Assembly: GCA_002706265.1 (NCBI GenBank)
Contig: PAKU01000040.1
Span: 1 to 64,000, forward strand
Reading direction: 5' to 3'
Source: Polycyclovorans sp.
Lineage (GTDB): Bacteria > Pseudomonadota > Gammaproteobacteria > Nevskiales > Nevskiaceae
Length of the DNA stretch: 64,000 nucleotides
The position numbers and the translations under genes are program-made. Position 1 is the stretch's first letter. Each line of letters begins with the position of its first letter. A model generated the notes under the pieces. That model worked only from the letters and a program-made list of their open reading frames with translations. It was not told where the DNA came from and ran no database searches. This document shows positions 55,751-63,928 of the stretch, one piece after another.

Positions 55751-56971
55751 TCAGAGAGTGATTCGGCCGACGTCGAAGCAGGCCTGCACGTAGTCCATGT
55801 CGGCCTCGCGGACGCCTGCGTCGGCGAAGTATTTCCGCCACGACGCCACGACCTCGCTGACCCGGCGGGCGATGGCCTTTGCATCGTCGTCGTTCAGCAT
55901 GAAGTGCTGAACCGCGCTCAGTGCGTTGGCGAGGTTCGACTCCTGGCCCTGCAGGCCAACAATCATTGCCTGCCGATAGGTGGTGCTCACCTGCGGCATC
56001 GGCACGAGGTCAAATGCCGGAGCGAGACGGAAGGTTGTGCCGGCCACGTGGAGTGCACCGTGATTCTTGGCGTGATCATCGCGGTTGCCGGTGGCGATGC
56101 TGAACAACATGCGCCCGAACAGTTCGTGGCAGTCCTTGGCGGGTTGGTCGGACCACCGGCGCAGCTCGTCGGCGAAGGCCGGATAACTGCCGACCTCGGT
56201 TTCCCCATACTGCCCAAGCAGCGTTTTGGCGCTGAGGTAGTGGCGAGGGTAATGCTGGCCCTTGATCCGCGCGCGGTCGAAGCGATGGATGCCCAGCGCA
56301 ATAGTGCCGTCGACCTGCACGAACTCTCGGTTTGGCACCTCGAAGCCGCAGGCCTCTGCCATGTCGAGCATCGCCTTCTCGGCGCGCACCTGATCGAAGC
56401 GGTCGTCCTGCCGACCAAACTTCAGGATCATCGACGCATGCGGATCCTGGTAGGAGGATTTAGGGCGTGCACCGCCGAGTGACCCCGTCAGCAGGTCGCC
56501 CTGGGCCTGCGTCACGGCACGGCCGGTTTCTACGGCATGGATGGCGTCGGCCAGCCCGGCCATCGCGATGCGCGTCGGGAGCGCGGGCGGCGTGCCGGTA
56601 CCGGCGGTGAAGGCGAGAGCGCCGATGCGGTCGCCGGAGGACTTGAGCAGGTACTCGAGCTCCGGCAGCTCGCCGAACTCGTTGTACTGGAGAGCGGCGT
56701 GCCGCAGCTCCAGAACCGTGCGGCCCCAGCTGTCCGGCGCAGCGTCGCGAATGGCCCCGAAAAGGCGATCGGCCTTGAAGCTGGCCGCCTTCAGGGGCAG
56801 GTGAACTGGATCCAGCGCGATGGCGTCCTCGCGCGCGAGGTAGCGGGCACCATAGGTGAACTCGGCAGTCGTGCTCCGGCCCGCCTGGTCGACGGTCAGC
56901 GCGCCGCAGGGCACGGCTCCCGCGCCACCGGGAAGGTAGATCCAGACGACGCAACTGCGTTCAGAGGTCAC
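55751..56971 (-). CDS. hipA: HipA-family serine/threonine kinase toxin
   Basis: A 406-residue HipA kinase. GSLGGARPKSSY is the glycine loop, ILKFGRQDDRFDQVRAEKAMLDMA and IHRFDRARI lie in the kinase core, and GNRDDHAKNHGAL holds the catalytic Asp/Asn, followed by APAFDLVPMP (metal-binding Asp). HipA toxins phosphorylate an aminoacyl-tRNA synthetase and cause dormancy. All catalytic residues look intact. It overlaps the end of hipB by 11 bp. Confidence 0.92.
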   Translation of the reverse strand: MTSERSCVVWIYLPGGAGAVPCGALTVDQAGRSTTAEFTYGARYLAREDAIALDPVHLPLKAASFKADRLFGAIRDAAPDSWGRTVLELRHAALQYNEFGELPELEYLLKSSGDRIGALAFTAGTGTPPALPTRIAMAGLADAIHAVETGRAVTQAQGDLLTGSLGGARPKSSYQDPHASMILKFGRQDDRFDQVRAEKAMLDMAEACGFEVPNREFVQVDGTIALGIHRFDRARIKGQHYPRHYLSAKTLLGQYGETEVGSYPAFADELRRWSDQPAKDCHELFGRMLFSIATGNRDDHAKNHGALHVAGTTFRLAPAFDLVPMPQVSTTYRQAMIVGLQGQESNLANALSAVQHFMLNDDDAKAIARRVSEVVASWRKYFADAGVREADMDYVQACFDVGRITL

Positions 56972-57281
56972 GGAGCAGCTCGCGGTGACGGCTGGAGGTC
57001 TTGCGGGAGCGGCTCAGTTCCATGCGCAGTCCTTCCTCGTCAGACTTGGGATCGGCGATGCTCGGTAGCAGGTTCATGGCCCACAGCACGCAGGCGACAT
57101 GCGCGAACGCGACGCCTGGCTCGCCGCTCTCGATCCGATGTAGGGTGCGGACGCTGACGCCGGCCTTCTCGGCGAGCTGGGCGGCGGACAGCCGCCGACG
57201 CTGGCGGGCCGCCCGAATGTTTTCGGCGTACACCCGCATCTGGGCCTGCACAGCAATCGGTGGTGCGGCGGCGGTCTTCAT
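56961..57281 (-). CDS. hipB: HipB-like XRE antitoxin
   Basis: A 106-residue helix-turn-helix antitoxin: YAENIRAARQRRRLSAAQLAEKAGVSVRTLHRIESGEPGVAFAHVACVLWAMNLL. First gene of hipB-hipA. The ATG at 57281 is chosen because a repeat of the operator lies directly upstream; an extended start at 57308 would run across it. By analogy it neutralises HipA and represses the operon. Confidence 0.88.
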   Translation of the reverse strand: MKTAAAPPIAVQAQMRVYAENIRAARQRRRLSAAQLAEKAGVSVRTLHRIESGEPGVAFAHVACVLWAMNLLPSIADPKSDEEGLRMELSRSRKTSSRHRELLRDL

Positions 57282-57283
57282 CG

Positions 57284-57329
57284 GCCATATCTGGCATGGA
57301 AACGCCAATAGTCTGCCATATATGGCAGA
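57284..57329. promoter_or_regulatory. Paired hipBA operators
   Basis: TCTGCCATATATGGCAGA (57312-57329) is a perfect 18-bp palindrome. A second copy of its core, GCCATATCTGGC (57284-57295, one mismatch), lies 31 bp away centre to centre, about three helical turns, and next to the hipB ATG. Two spaced operators are typical for HipB autoregulation. Confidence 0.72.
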
Positions 57330-57710
57330 TAAATAGAACCCGAGAGGACGCCCGAACGCTGGACGGGCCGGCCCGCCAGTCGGCTACCTAGGCTGCTGGA
57401 GGCGACTAAAGAGCCTCTGCGCCTCGGCTCGTGCAGCGAGGTCCTGTTCCGGCGACAGCAGCGATCAATTCCACCCCGTCGTCGCCTGCCACGAAGGCCG
57501 GGCCGCCAACGTCGTCGTCATACTCGGCGATGTCTTCATTGATCGCGTAGTGTTTGGACTGGGTCAGGTCGGGGCCAGCTTTAACTGAGCGAGGTACACC
57601 CATGTCCAGCATCGCGACAAGTCGCCGCGGTCGTAGGGATTGGGCGATGGCCTGCCGCGCAGAAGTCCGCAATACGGCTCAAAAACGCCCAATAAAACGC
57701 GGAGTTGCGC
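57330..57710. other. Gap between hipB and the tmRNA 3' end
   Basis: About 380 bp. One minus-strand ORF (57406-57672, up to 88 codons, containing HYAINEDIAEYDDDVGG) has no SD and no recognised family, so it is not called. No copy of the 18-mer found in blocks A and B was seen here. Confidence 0.45.
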
Positions 57711-57742
57711 AAAAAAAATTGGCCAACCTATTACGGTTGGCC
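57711..57742 (-). terminator. tmRNA terminator
   Basis: GGCCAACC (57721-57728) pairs with GGTTGGCC (57735-57742). On the minus strand it is followed by a run of U (complement of 57711-57718). It lies 9 bp past the tmRNA 3' end. Confidence 0.9.
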
Positions 57743-57751
57743 ATATTCAAT

Positions 57752-58105
57752 TGGTGGAGATGGGGGGAATTGAACCCCCGTCCGCCAGCCTTCCGCCTAC
57801 AGATCTACATGCGTAGCCCGGTCTTTAATTTTCGTCTTCAGCTCCCGGATGGGCACGGATCGCTGTTGCTTATCCCCTTAGGGTTTTAGTGCGTTGGTTA
57901 AGGGCGAACCATTGCACGAGTTGGTATGAGTCGACACCTGATTCAGCGGTACCAACACCAGCTGGTCAGATGCTCACCGGATTAAGCGGCGAGGGCGTAG
58001 TTGTCGTCGTTCGCAACTAGCTTGTTTGCAAACCGTTTAACGAGCAGATTTGCAGCTCGGCATGCACCGCGAGTTTCAGCACCGACGTCGAAGCCAGTCA
58101 TCCCC
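57752..58105 (-). ncRNA. ssrA: Transfer-messenger RNA (tmRNA)
   Basis: One-piece tmRNA of about 354 nt. The 5' end GGGGAUG pairs with 3' CAUCUCC before ACCA to form the acceptor stem. The 5' GGGGAUGACUGGCUUCGACG block is conserved, and the T-arm is GGGUUCAAUUCCC-like. The tag reading frame (57982-58014) encodes ANDDNYALAA and a UAA stop. Works with SmpB, encoded just upstream, to rescue stalled ribosomes and tag products for proteolysis. The DNA downstream of its 3' end holds the toxin-antitoxin region. Confidence 0.97.
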
Positions 58106-58151
58106 GTTGTGTGCGTGAAGGGTAACACGCCCTGACCCGCGTAACGATGGG

Positions 58152-58637
58152 TCAGTTGCGGACGCTGGTACGCATGATGCGGCCTTGTTGGCGTTGCCAG
58201 TCGCGGTCTTTGATGTCGGCACGTTTGTCGTGCTGCTTCTTGCCTTTGGCGAGGCCTACGGCGAGCTTGGCGCGGCCGCGGTTCCAGTGCAGGTCCAGCG
58301 GCACCAGGGTGTAACCGGCGCGTTCGACCTTGCCGATGAGGGTGGCGAGTTGCTTGCGGTGCAAGAGCAGTTTGCGCGTGCGGGTCGAGTCGGCAATCAC
58401 GTGGGTGCTGGTTTGTGGCAGCGGGGTGACATGCGCGCCAATCAGGTAGGCCTCACCATTGCGCAGGATGACGTAGGCCTCGGCGATCTGTGCGCGGCCG
58501 GCGCGCAGGGACTTCACTTCCCAGCCTTGCAGGGCAAGGCCGGCTTCATAGCGTTCTTCGATGAAGTAGTCGTGCCGCGCCTTGCGATTCAGTGCAATGG
58601 TGTCGTCGGCCGCTTTGGCCTTGTTCTTTTCACTCAT
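58152..58637 (-). CDS. smpB: SsrA-binding protein SmpB
   Basis: A 161-residue SmpB that binds tmRNA and brings it to stalled ribosomes. [43 protein letters not shown] and the basic tail [20 protein letters not shown] are canonical. The ATG at 58637 is preferred to a TTG two codons upstream. It lies 46 bp from the tmRNA 5' end on the same strand. Confidence 0.97.
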   Translation of the reverse strand: MSEKNKAKAADDTIALNRKARHDYFIEERYEAGLALQGWEVKSLRAGRAQIAEAYVILRNGEAYLIGAHVTPLPQTSTHVIADSTRTRKLLLHRKQLATLIGKVERAGYTLVPLDLHWNRGRAKLAVGLAKGKKQHDKRADIKDRDWQRQQGRIMRTSVRN

Positions 58638-58726
58638 GTGCAAAGTATAGGGGAGCGACGGCCTGCATCATCGGCCCCGCGCACTGGAAACGGCGATTTG
58701 ACCGCCCTTCGCACTACACTCGCGGC

Positions 58727-60097
58727 ATGCATATTCCGGAATCACGCACGGGAACCTGGTCGTCGAACCGCGCCTTCATCTGGGTCGCGGTCGGCAGTTG
58801 CGTGGGCATGGGCACGATGTTGCGTTTTCCGGCCCAGATGCAGGCGTTTGGCGCCATTGCGTTTCTGTCGGCTTACCTGTTGTGCCTGCTGTTGATCGCC
58901 TGGCCAATTCTGGCCGCGGAGTGGGGACTGGGGCGGTGGATGCGCGGTGATCTGGTCAGTGGCTTTGCCAATACCGCTGAAACTGCCGGGCTGACACGGC
59001 GATGGCGGGTGCTGGGCGGCGTGATGGTGGTGACCGCCGCAATGGTTCTGTCCTATTACAGCGTGATCGCCGGTTGGGGAATGGCTTATCTGGTGCGCGC
59101 GGTGGGTGGCGTGCTCAACGCACAGGCGCTTCCGGCGCTGGTCAACAATTATCAGGAACTGGTGGGCGAGCCCGAACGTGGCTTGGCGTGGCACACGCTG
59201 TTCATGGTGGTGACGTGCGTGGTCGTGTCGCGCGGCTTTCGATCGGGGGTCGAGCGGTTGGCGATGCGGGTGCTGCCGGCCTCCATGCTGGTCGTCTCGC
59301 TGTTGGCCCTGGTGTTGCTGTTGCGAAACGACCCGCCGCCCGACTGGCAGGCGCTGCTCGCGCCGAAGACCTCGCTGCTGGCGCTGGATTTGTGGTTGAC
59401 GGCGATACGCGAAGCCTTCATCACCGCGGGCTTGGGCCTGGGCGCCATGATGACCCTGGGTGCCTATCTGCCCAGCGACCTGCGGCTACTGCCCACGGCC
59501 GGCATCGTGATCATGCTCGACATCATCTTCGGCGTTCTGACGACGATGGTGCTTTTTCTGTTGGGTGGCGGCGCCTCGACCGGGACGGGATTCGAGCTGG
59601 TTTTCGTGGGCTTGCCGCAGGCCTTGCCTGCCGGGTTGAGCGGCGTGCTGATCGGCACCCTGGTGTATGGCTTGCTGGTGGTGATGAGCCTGACCTCTGC
59701 CGTGGTACTGCTGGAAGTGGTCACCCGATTCGCCATGGAGCGTTGGCGGCACACGCGAATCGATGCGGCGACCACCTCGGCGGCCGTGATCTGGGCCTTG
59801 GGCGTGGCGTGTCTGTGGAGTTTCTCGGGGCCGGCATCGTTGGACGCCGAGCAGTTCTCGATTTTCGATGCGCTGATCGTGGCCACCGCGCAACTGGCCG
59901 CGCCGGTTTCGGCCCTGGCCGTTTGCGTGTTTGCCGGCCGCATGATTCCGCCCGACCTGCGACGCGCGGTATTCGGGCAGGCGCGCGGCTACTCGGTATG
60001 GGCGGCGCTGCTGCGTTACCCGGCGCGAGTGGGGGCGGTGGTCATCGTCCTGGACGCGATCGGGGTGTTCAAGGCCATCCGGGCGCTGTGGTTCTAG
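58727..60097 (+). CDS. Sodium-dependent transporter, NSS family (second copy)
   Basis: A 456-residue polytopic protein. WSSNRAFIWVAVGSCVGMGTMLRFPAQMQAFG is the NSS helix-1 motif, changed from the usual GNxWRFP to GTMLRFP. GLGLGAMMTLGAYLPSDLRLL and VVMSLTSAVVLLEVVTRFAME match later helices. Substrate unknown. It occupies the position between smpB and rnfH where gammaproteobacteria normally carry ratA. It shares ~18 bp spacing with rnfH and probably its transcript. Confidence 0.88.
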   Translation: MHIPESRTGTWSSNRAFIWVAVGSCVGMGTMLRFPAQMQAFGAIAFLSAYLLCLLLIAWPILAAEWGLGRWMRGDLVSGFANTAETAGLTRRWRVLGGVMVVTAAMVLSYYSVIAGWGMAYLVRAVGGVLNAQALPALVNNYQELVGEPERGLAWHTLFMVVTCVVVSRGFRSGVERLAMRVLPASMLVVSLLALVLLLRNDPPPDWQALLAPKTSLLALDLWLTAIREAFITAGLGLGAMMTLGAYLPSDLRLLPTAGIVIMLDIIFGVLTTMVLFLLGGGASTGTGFELVFVGLPQALPAGLSGVLIGTLVYGLLVVMSLTSAVVLLEVVTRFAMERWRHTRIDAATTSAAVIWALGVACLWSFSGPASLDAEQFSIFDALIVATAQLAAPVSALAVCVFAGRMIPPDLRRAVFGQARGYSVWAALLRYPARVGAVVIVLDAIGVFKAIRALWF

Positions 60098-60114
60098 TTG
60101 CGGGGAAATTAGTG

Positions 60115-60411
60115 ATGAGCGGTGAACTGATTCAGGTTGAAGTGGCCTACGCATTGCCCAGCGAGCAGGTGGTGCTGCGGGTGGACTTGCCTGCCGGCGC
60201 CACCGTGCGGGACGCAGTGACGCGCTCGGGTCTGCTCGCGCGTTATCCCGACATAGACCTTGAGCATCAGCGGGTGGGCATTTACGCCCGCCTGGTGTCA
60301 CTCGACGATGCGGTCAGCGTGGGCGATCGCGTCGAGGTTTATCGGCCCCTGCAGGCCGATCCAAAAACCGCGCGACGCGCCAAGGCGTCGCGGGCGGCGA
60401 AGGCCCAGTAG
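60115..60411 (+). CDS. rnfH: RnfH family protein (RatB/UPF0125)
   Basis: A 98-residue ubiquitin-fold protein of the RnfH family. IQVEVAYALPSEQVVLRVDLPAGATVRDAVTRSG and VGIYARLVSLDDAVSVGDRVEVYRPLQADPKTARRAKA are diagnostic. In Escherichia coli it forms an operon with the ribosome-association toxin gene ratA; here ratA is absent. The ATG at 60115 is 17 bp after the NSS gene. Its stop is 2 bp from the end of the convergent bamE. Confidence 0.93.
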   Translation: MSGELIQVEVAYALPSEQVVLRVDLPAGATVRDAVTRSGLLARYPDIDLEHQRVGIYARLVSLDDAVSVGDRVEVYRPLQADPKTARRAKASRAAKAQ

Positions 60412-60413
60412 GC

Positions 60414-60872
60414 CTAGACCGAGCCGGGGTCGGTGGGCGAGCTGCGACCGGGTTTCGGTTGCGTGTCGGGGCGGTCGGCGGGAATCTCGACCGGTTCGTC
60501 ATCGCCCGTGGGGCGCCGGTAAATGGCGCTGGGATCAATGATGAACGTTTCGGCGCTGTCGGCTTCAACGCCCTCCATACGGGCCAATTGGCCGTCGCGA
60601 AAATGCAGGGACACGATGCGCTGGACTTCGGCACCGCGCGGCGCGCGGTAGTAGCCCAGGTAGTCCCAGCGGTTGGGATCGTAGGGATCAGCCGCCATCG
60701 GGGTGCCCATCAAGAAGCGAACCTGCTCGGGCGTCATGCCCAGCTCGACCTGGTTGAGCTTGTCCTGCTCGATGAAATTGCCCTGTCGCGTGGGCAACTT
60801 ATAGACCAGCTGGCAGCCTGCCAGGGTGATGATGCATAAGGTTGCCAGGGCGCTGCTGATCCAAAAACGCAT
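60414..60872 (-). CDS. bamE: Outer membrane assembly lipoprotein BamE (SmpA)
   Basis: A 152-residue lipoprotein of the BAM complex. Signal with lipobox LAGC (Cys20), then YKLPTRQGNFIEQDKLNQVELGMTPEQVRFLMGTPM, the standard BamE fold, and NRWDYLGYYR. The C-terminal ~35 residues after the domain are a Pro/Asp-rich extension. The ATG at 60872 is chosen because the signal peptide begins there. Divergent from fur with 58 bp between starts. Confidence 0.95.
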   Translation of the reverse strand: MRFWISSALATLCIITLAGCQLVYKLPTRQGNFIEQDKLNQVELGMTPEQVRFLMGTPMAADPYDPNRWDYLGYYRAPRGAEVQRIVSLHFRDGQLARMEGVEADSAETFIIDPSAIYRRPTGDDEPVEIPADRPDTQPKPGRSSPTDPGSV

Positions 60873-60930
60873 TGCGATTCGTTGTGGTCGAAGCCAGCGG
60901 TCATAATACGGCATTACCTGGAGCGCACTC

Positions 60931-61338
60931 ATGGAATCATCTGACCTTCGCAATGCCGGCCTCAAGGTCACGCTGCCACGCCTGAAAATTCTTCAGATTC
61001 TGGAAGCCAACGCTGATGCCCATCTGTCGGCCGAGGACATCTACCGTTTGCTGTTGGAATCGCACGAAGAAATTGGCCTGGCGACGGTGTATCGCGTGTT
61101 GACCCAGTTCGAAGCGGCCGGCCTGGTAATGCGGCACAACTTTGAAGGCGGTCACTCGGTGTTCGAGCTGGCCAGCGGCGAGCACCACGACCATATGGTC
61201 TGCCTGGAAACCGGCAAGGTGATCGAGTTTGTCAGCGAAGACATTGAAAAGCTGCAGCACGCGATCGCCAAACAGTACGGCTACGAGGTGCACGATCACA
61301 GCCTGGTGCTGTACGTGAAGCCCGCCAAGAAAGGCTGA
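60931..61338 (+). CDS. fur: Ferric uptake regulator Fur
   Basis: A 135-residue Fur. N-terminal DLRNAGLKVTLPRLKILQIL and EIGLATVYRVLTQFEAAGLV form the winged helix; HHDHMVCLETGKVIEF binds metal. The usual CxxC zinc site is incomplete, with one Cys (CLETG), and there is no C-terminal Cys pair, as in several gammaproteobacterial Fur proteins. GGAG is placed 7 nt before the ATG; CATAAT at about 60903-60908 is a likely -10. The bamE/fur arrangement is conserved. Confidence 0.95.
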   Translation: MESSDLRNAGLKVTLPRLKILQILEANADAHLSAEDIYRLLLESHEEIGLATVYRVLTQFEAAGLVMRHNFEGGHSVFELASGEHHDHMVCLETGKVIEFVSEDIEKLQHAIAKQYGYEVHDHSLVLYVKPAKKG

Positions 61339-61358
61339 GCCACGCCGCGCCGGAGGGA

Positions 61359-63050
61359 TCAGGCGCCGCCCTCGACCTGATCCAGCAGATCGGCAGCCAG
61401 CGCCCGCGCCGAGGCTGTGATTTTCTGCCCGCCCTGCAAGCGCGCCAGGGCATCGATGCGCGCCTCGCGGTCCAGCGGCGTGACCCGGGTGTAGGTCTTG
61501 CCGCCGCTGATCTCTTTATGAATCGACAGGTGATGGTGCGCCTGCGCCGCAACCTGTGCCTGGTGCGTCACACACAGCACCTGACGGTGCGCGCCCAGGG
61601 ACCGGAGTTCCTGCCCGACCCGTTCCGCGACGCCGCCACTGATGCCCGCATCGATTTCGTCGAACACCATGGTGGCCATGCCGCGCAACTGGGTGGCCAC
61701 GACTTGCAGCGCCAGTGACACGCGCGACAACTCGCCGCCGCTGGCCACCTTGTTCAGCGGTCGGGGCGACTGGCCGGGGTTGGCGCTGAACTCGAAACTG
61801 ACGTCATCAAAGCCGCTGCTGCGCACCGGCTCGCGGGGGTCGGCGGTCACGGCAATCTGGAATCGGGCGTTGGCCATGCCCAGACCCTGAACGATGGGCG
61901 TGGCGCCCTCTGCAAGCTGTTTGGCGGCCTTGTCGCGTGCCTTGCTCAGTGCCGTGGCGGCGGTTCTGTAGCGCTCCATTTGCGCGGCCCGTTGGCCATG
62001 TAGCGCGAGCAGGCGCTGCTCATGATTCTGATTGCGGTCCAGCTCTTCGCGGAGCGCGTCCAGGTGCGTGCCCAGGGCTTCGGGCCGCACGCGGTGCTTG
62101 CGGGCCGTGTCGTGAATGGCGCTCATGCGGCGCTCGGCGCGCTCCAGTTCGCCGGGGTCGAGGTCGAGGCGATCCAGTGCGTCGCGCAGGGCGTGAATCA
62201 CGTCCTGCAGCTGGGTGCGGGCAGACTCCAGCGTCGGCACCAGCTCGGCAAAGGCCGGGTCCAGCTCGGCCAGCGCGGCGATGAGCTGCTGGGCGCGGCC
62301 CACCGCGGCATCGGCGGCGGCATCGTCGCCGGCCAGGCTGTTGAGCGCCTGGGTGCCGTCTTCGAGCAGGCGCCCGGCGTTGGCCAGCCGGCGGTGCTCA
62401 GATTCGAGCCGGGGCAGTTCGTCGGCCTGCAGGGCCAGAGCCTCAAGCTCCTGAATCTGGAATTGCAGAAAGTCGAGTCGTGCCGGATCGCCCTGACCCT
62501 GCGCGCTGAAGGCGGCAATCTGGGCGTCGGTGTCGTGCAGGGCCTGCGCCGCGCTGGCCACCTTGTCGAGCGCCGCGCCATGCTGGCCGAAATCATCGAG
62601 GGTCTGGCGCTGCACGTCGCCGCGCAACAGGGTTTGCGATTCCGACTGACCATAAATCTCGATCAGGCAGTCGCCCAGCTCGCGCAGGGCGCTGGCGTTG
62701 ACCGGCTGGGCGTTGACGAAGGCGCGGGTGCGACCCTCATTGAAGATCACCCGGCGCAGCACCACCAGGCCCGGGTCATCCTCGTCGAGCAGTGCCTGGG
62801 CTTTCAGCCACTGGCTGGCGGCCGAATCATCTTCGGGTGGCAGCTCGAACGTGGCGGTGATGTCCGCCTTCTCGGCGCCGTCGCGCACCATGCGGCTGTC
62901 CGCTCGGGCGCCGGCCAGCAGCCCCAGCGCATCGATGAGGATTGACTTGCCGGCGCCGGTTTCGCCGGTGAGCACCGTCAAGCCGGGGCCGAATTCGAGC
63001 GCCACCGAGTCGATGATGGCGAGGTTCTGAATCGAGAGCGACTTGAGCAT
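61359..63050 (-). CDS. recN: DNA repair protein RecN
   Basis: A 563-residue SMC-like ATPase in double-strand break repair. N-terminal SIQNLAIIDSVALEFGPGLTVLTGETGAGKSILIDALGLL (Walker A), a long coiled coil in the middle with Ala/Gln/Leu-rich stretches, and the C-terminal VASGGELSRVSLAL signature and MVFDEIDAGISGGVA Walker B. The start overlaps the nadK stop by 1 bp. Confidence 0.96.
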   Translation of the reverse strand: MLKSLSIQNLAIIDSVALEFGPGLTVLTGETGAGKSILIDALGLLAGARADSRMVRDGAEKADITATFELPPEDDSAASQWLKAQALLDEDDPGLVVLRRVIFNEGRTRAFVNAQPVNASALRELGDCLIEIYGQSESQTLLRGDVQRQTLDDFGQHGAALDKVASAAQALHDTDAQIAAFSAQGQGDPARLDFLQFQIQELEALALQADELPRLESEHRRLANAGRLLEDGTQALNSLAGDDAAADAAVGRAQQLIAALAELDPAFAELVPTLESARTQLQDVIHALRDALDRLDLDPGELERAERRMSAIHDTARKHRVRPEALGTHLDALREELDRNQNHEQRLLALHGQRAAQMERYRTAATALSKARDKAAKQLAEGATPIVQGLGMANARFQIAVTADPREPVRSSGFDDVSFEFSANPGQSPRPLNKVASGGELSRVSLALQVVATQLRGMATMVFDEIDAGISGGVAERVGQELRSLGAHRQVLCVTHQAQVAAQAHHHLSIHKEISGGKTYTRVTPLDREARIDALARLQGGQKITASARALAADLLDQVEGGA

Positions 63051-63928
63051 CAGTTGGGTCCGCGGCCCCAGTGCAGCTTGTTGCGCAGCACATTGAAATA
63101 GTCGTACCCGGCGGCGTGAATCAACTGCATGCGGAACGCGGCGCGTTCCACGATCAGTTCGTCGCCCGGACGCAGCGCTTCGTGCGACTGGCCATCACAG
63201 GTGACGGTGGCCAGGGTGCCCGTGCCGCCGCCCAGGCGGATCTTGATGGGCCGGTCAGCAGCCACCACCAGCGGCCGGTCCGACAGGGTGTGCGGGCAGA
63301 TCGGCACCAGTGAAATGGCCTCCAGCGACGGGTGCATGACCGGGCCGCCGCTGGACAGCGCATAGGCGGTCGAGCCGGTGGGCGAGGAGACGATCAGGCC
63401 GTCGGCGCGGTGCTGGCTGATGAACTGCTCGCCAAGCCAGGTATCGAACTCCAGCATGCGGATCGACGCCTGGTTGCGGATCACCACGTCGTTGATGGCC
63501 AGCAGCGGCCCCACCTCGCCATGGGCACTGATCACGCGGGCGCTGAGCAGCAGGCGGCTTTCGGTGATGTGCTGCCCGGACAGAACCGCGCTGATGGGCG
63601 CTTCGAATGCATCCGGTGGCACGTCGACCATGAAGCCGAGGCGCCCCTGATTGATGCCGAGAATCGGCACCCCGCGCGGCGCCATGACCCGCGCCGCCGC
63701 CAGCAGCGTGCCGTCGCCGCCGACCACCAGCGCCAGGTCGCAGCGGGCGGCCAGCAGGTCGCGGGGGCAGAAGCGTTCAGCCGGACGGTCGATATGGGGG
63801 CTGAGCCGTTGATCCAGCAGCGGCACGCGGCCCACCGACTCCAGCCAGTCGACCAGCCGGGCGACCGTTTCAAGGGCGTTGCGGTCTTGCTTGCCGATGA
63901 TGCCCATTCGGGTGAATGCTTGGGTCAA
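63050..63928 (-). CDS. nadK: NAD kinase
   Basis: A 292-residue NAD kinase making NADP+. VVGGDGTLLAAARVM (GGDGT), GINQGRLGFMVDV and SSPTGSTAYALSSGGPVMHP are diagnostic. I keep the TTG at 63928 because the MTQAFTRMGIIGK N-terminus fits homologues, and AGGT lies upstream; the ATG at 63907 is the alternative. nadK-recN is a normal pairing in this region of gammaproteobacterial chromosomes. The 72 bp to the window edge hold only an A/T-rich patch. Confidence 0.93.
   Translation of the reverse strand: MTQAFTRMGIIGKQDRNALETVARLVDWLESVGRVPLLDQRLSPHIDRPAERFCPRDLLAARCDLALVVGGDGTLLAAARVMAPRGVPILGINQGRLGFMVDVPPDAFEAPISAVLSGQHITESRLLLSARVISAHGEVGPLLAINDVVIRNQASIRMLEFDTWLGEQFISQHRADGLIVSSPTGSTAYALSSGGPVMHPSLEAISLVPICPHTLSDRPLVVAADRPIKIRLGGGTGTLATVTCDGQSHEALRPGDELIVERAAFRMQLIHAAGYDYFNVLRNKLHWGRGPN

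Noticed and set aside
57406..57672. Minus-strand 88-codon ORF between hipB and ssrA
   Set aside because: No SD and no recognisable family. Too weak to list as a gene, although it could be a remnant.
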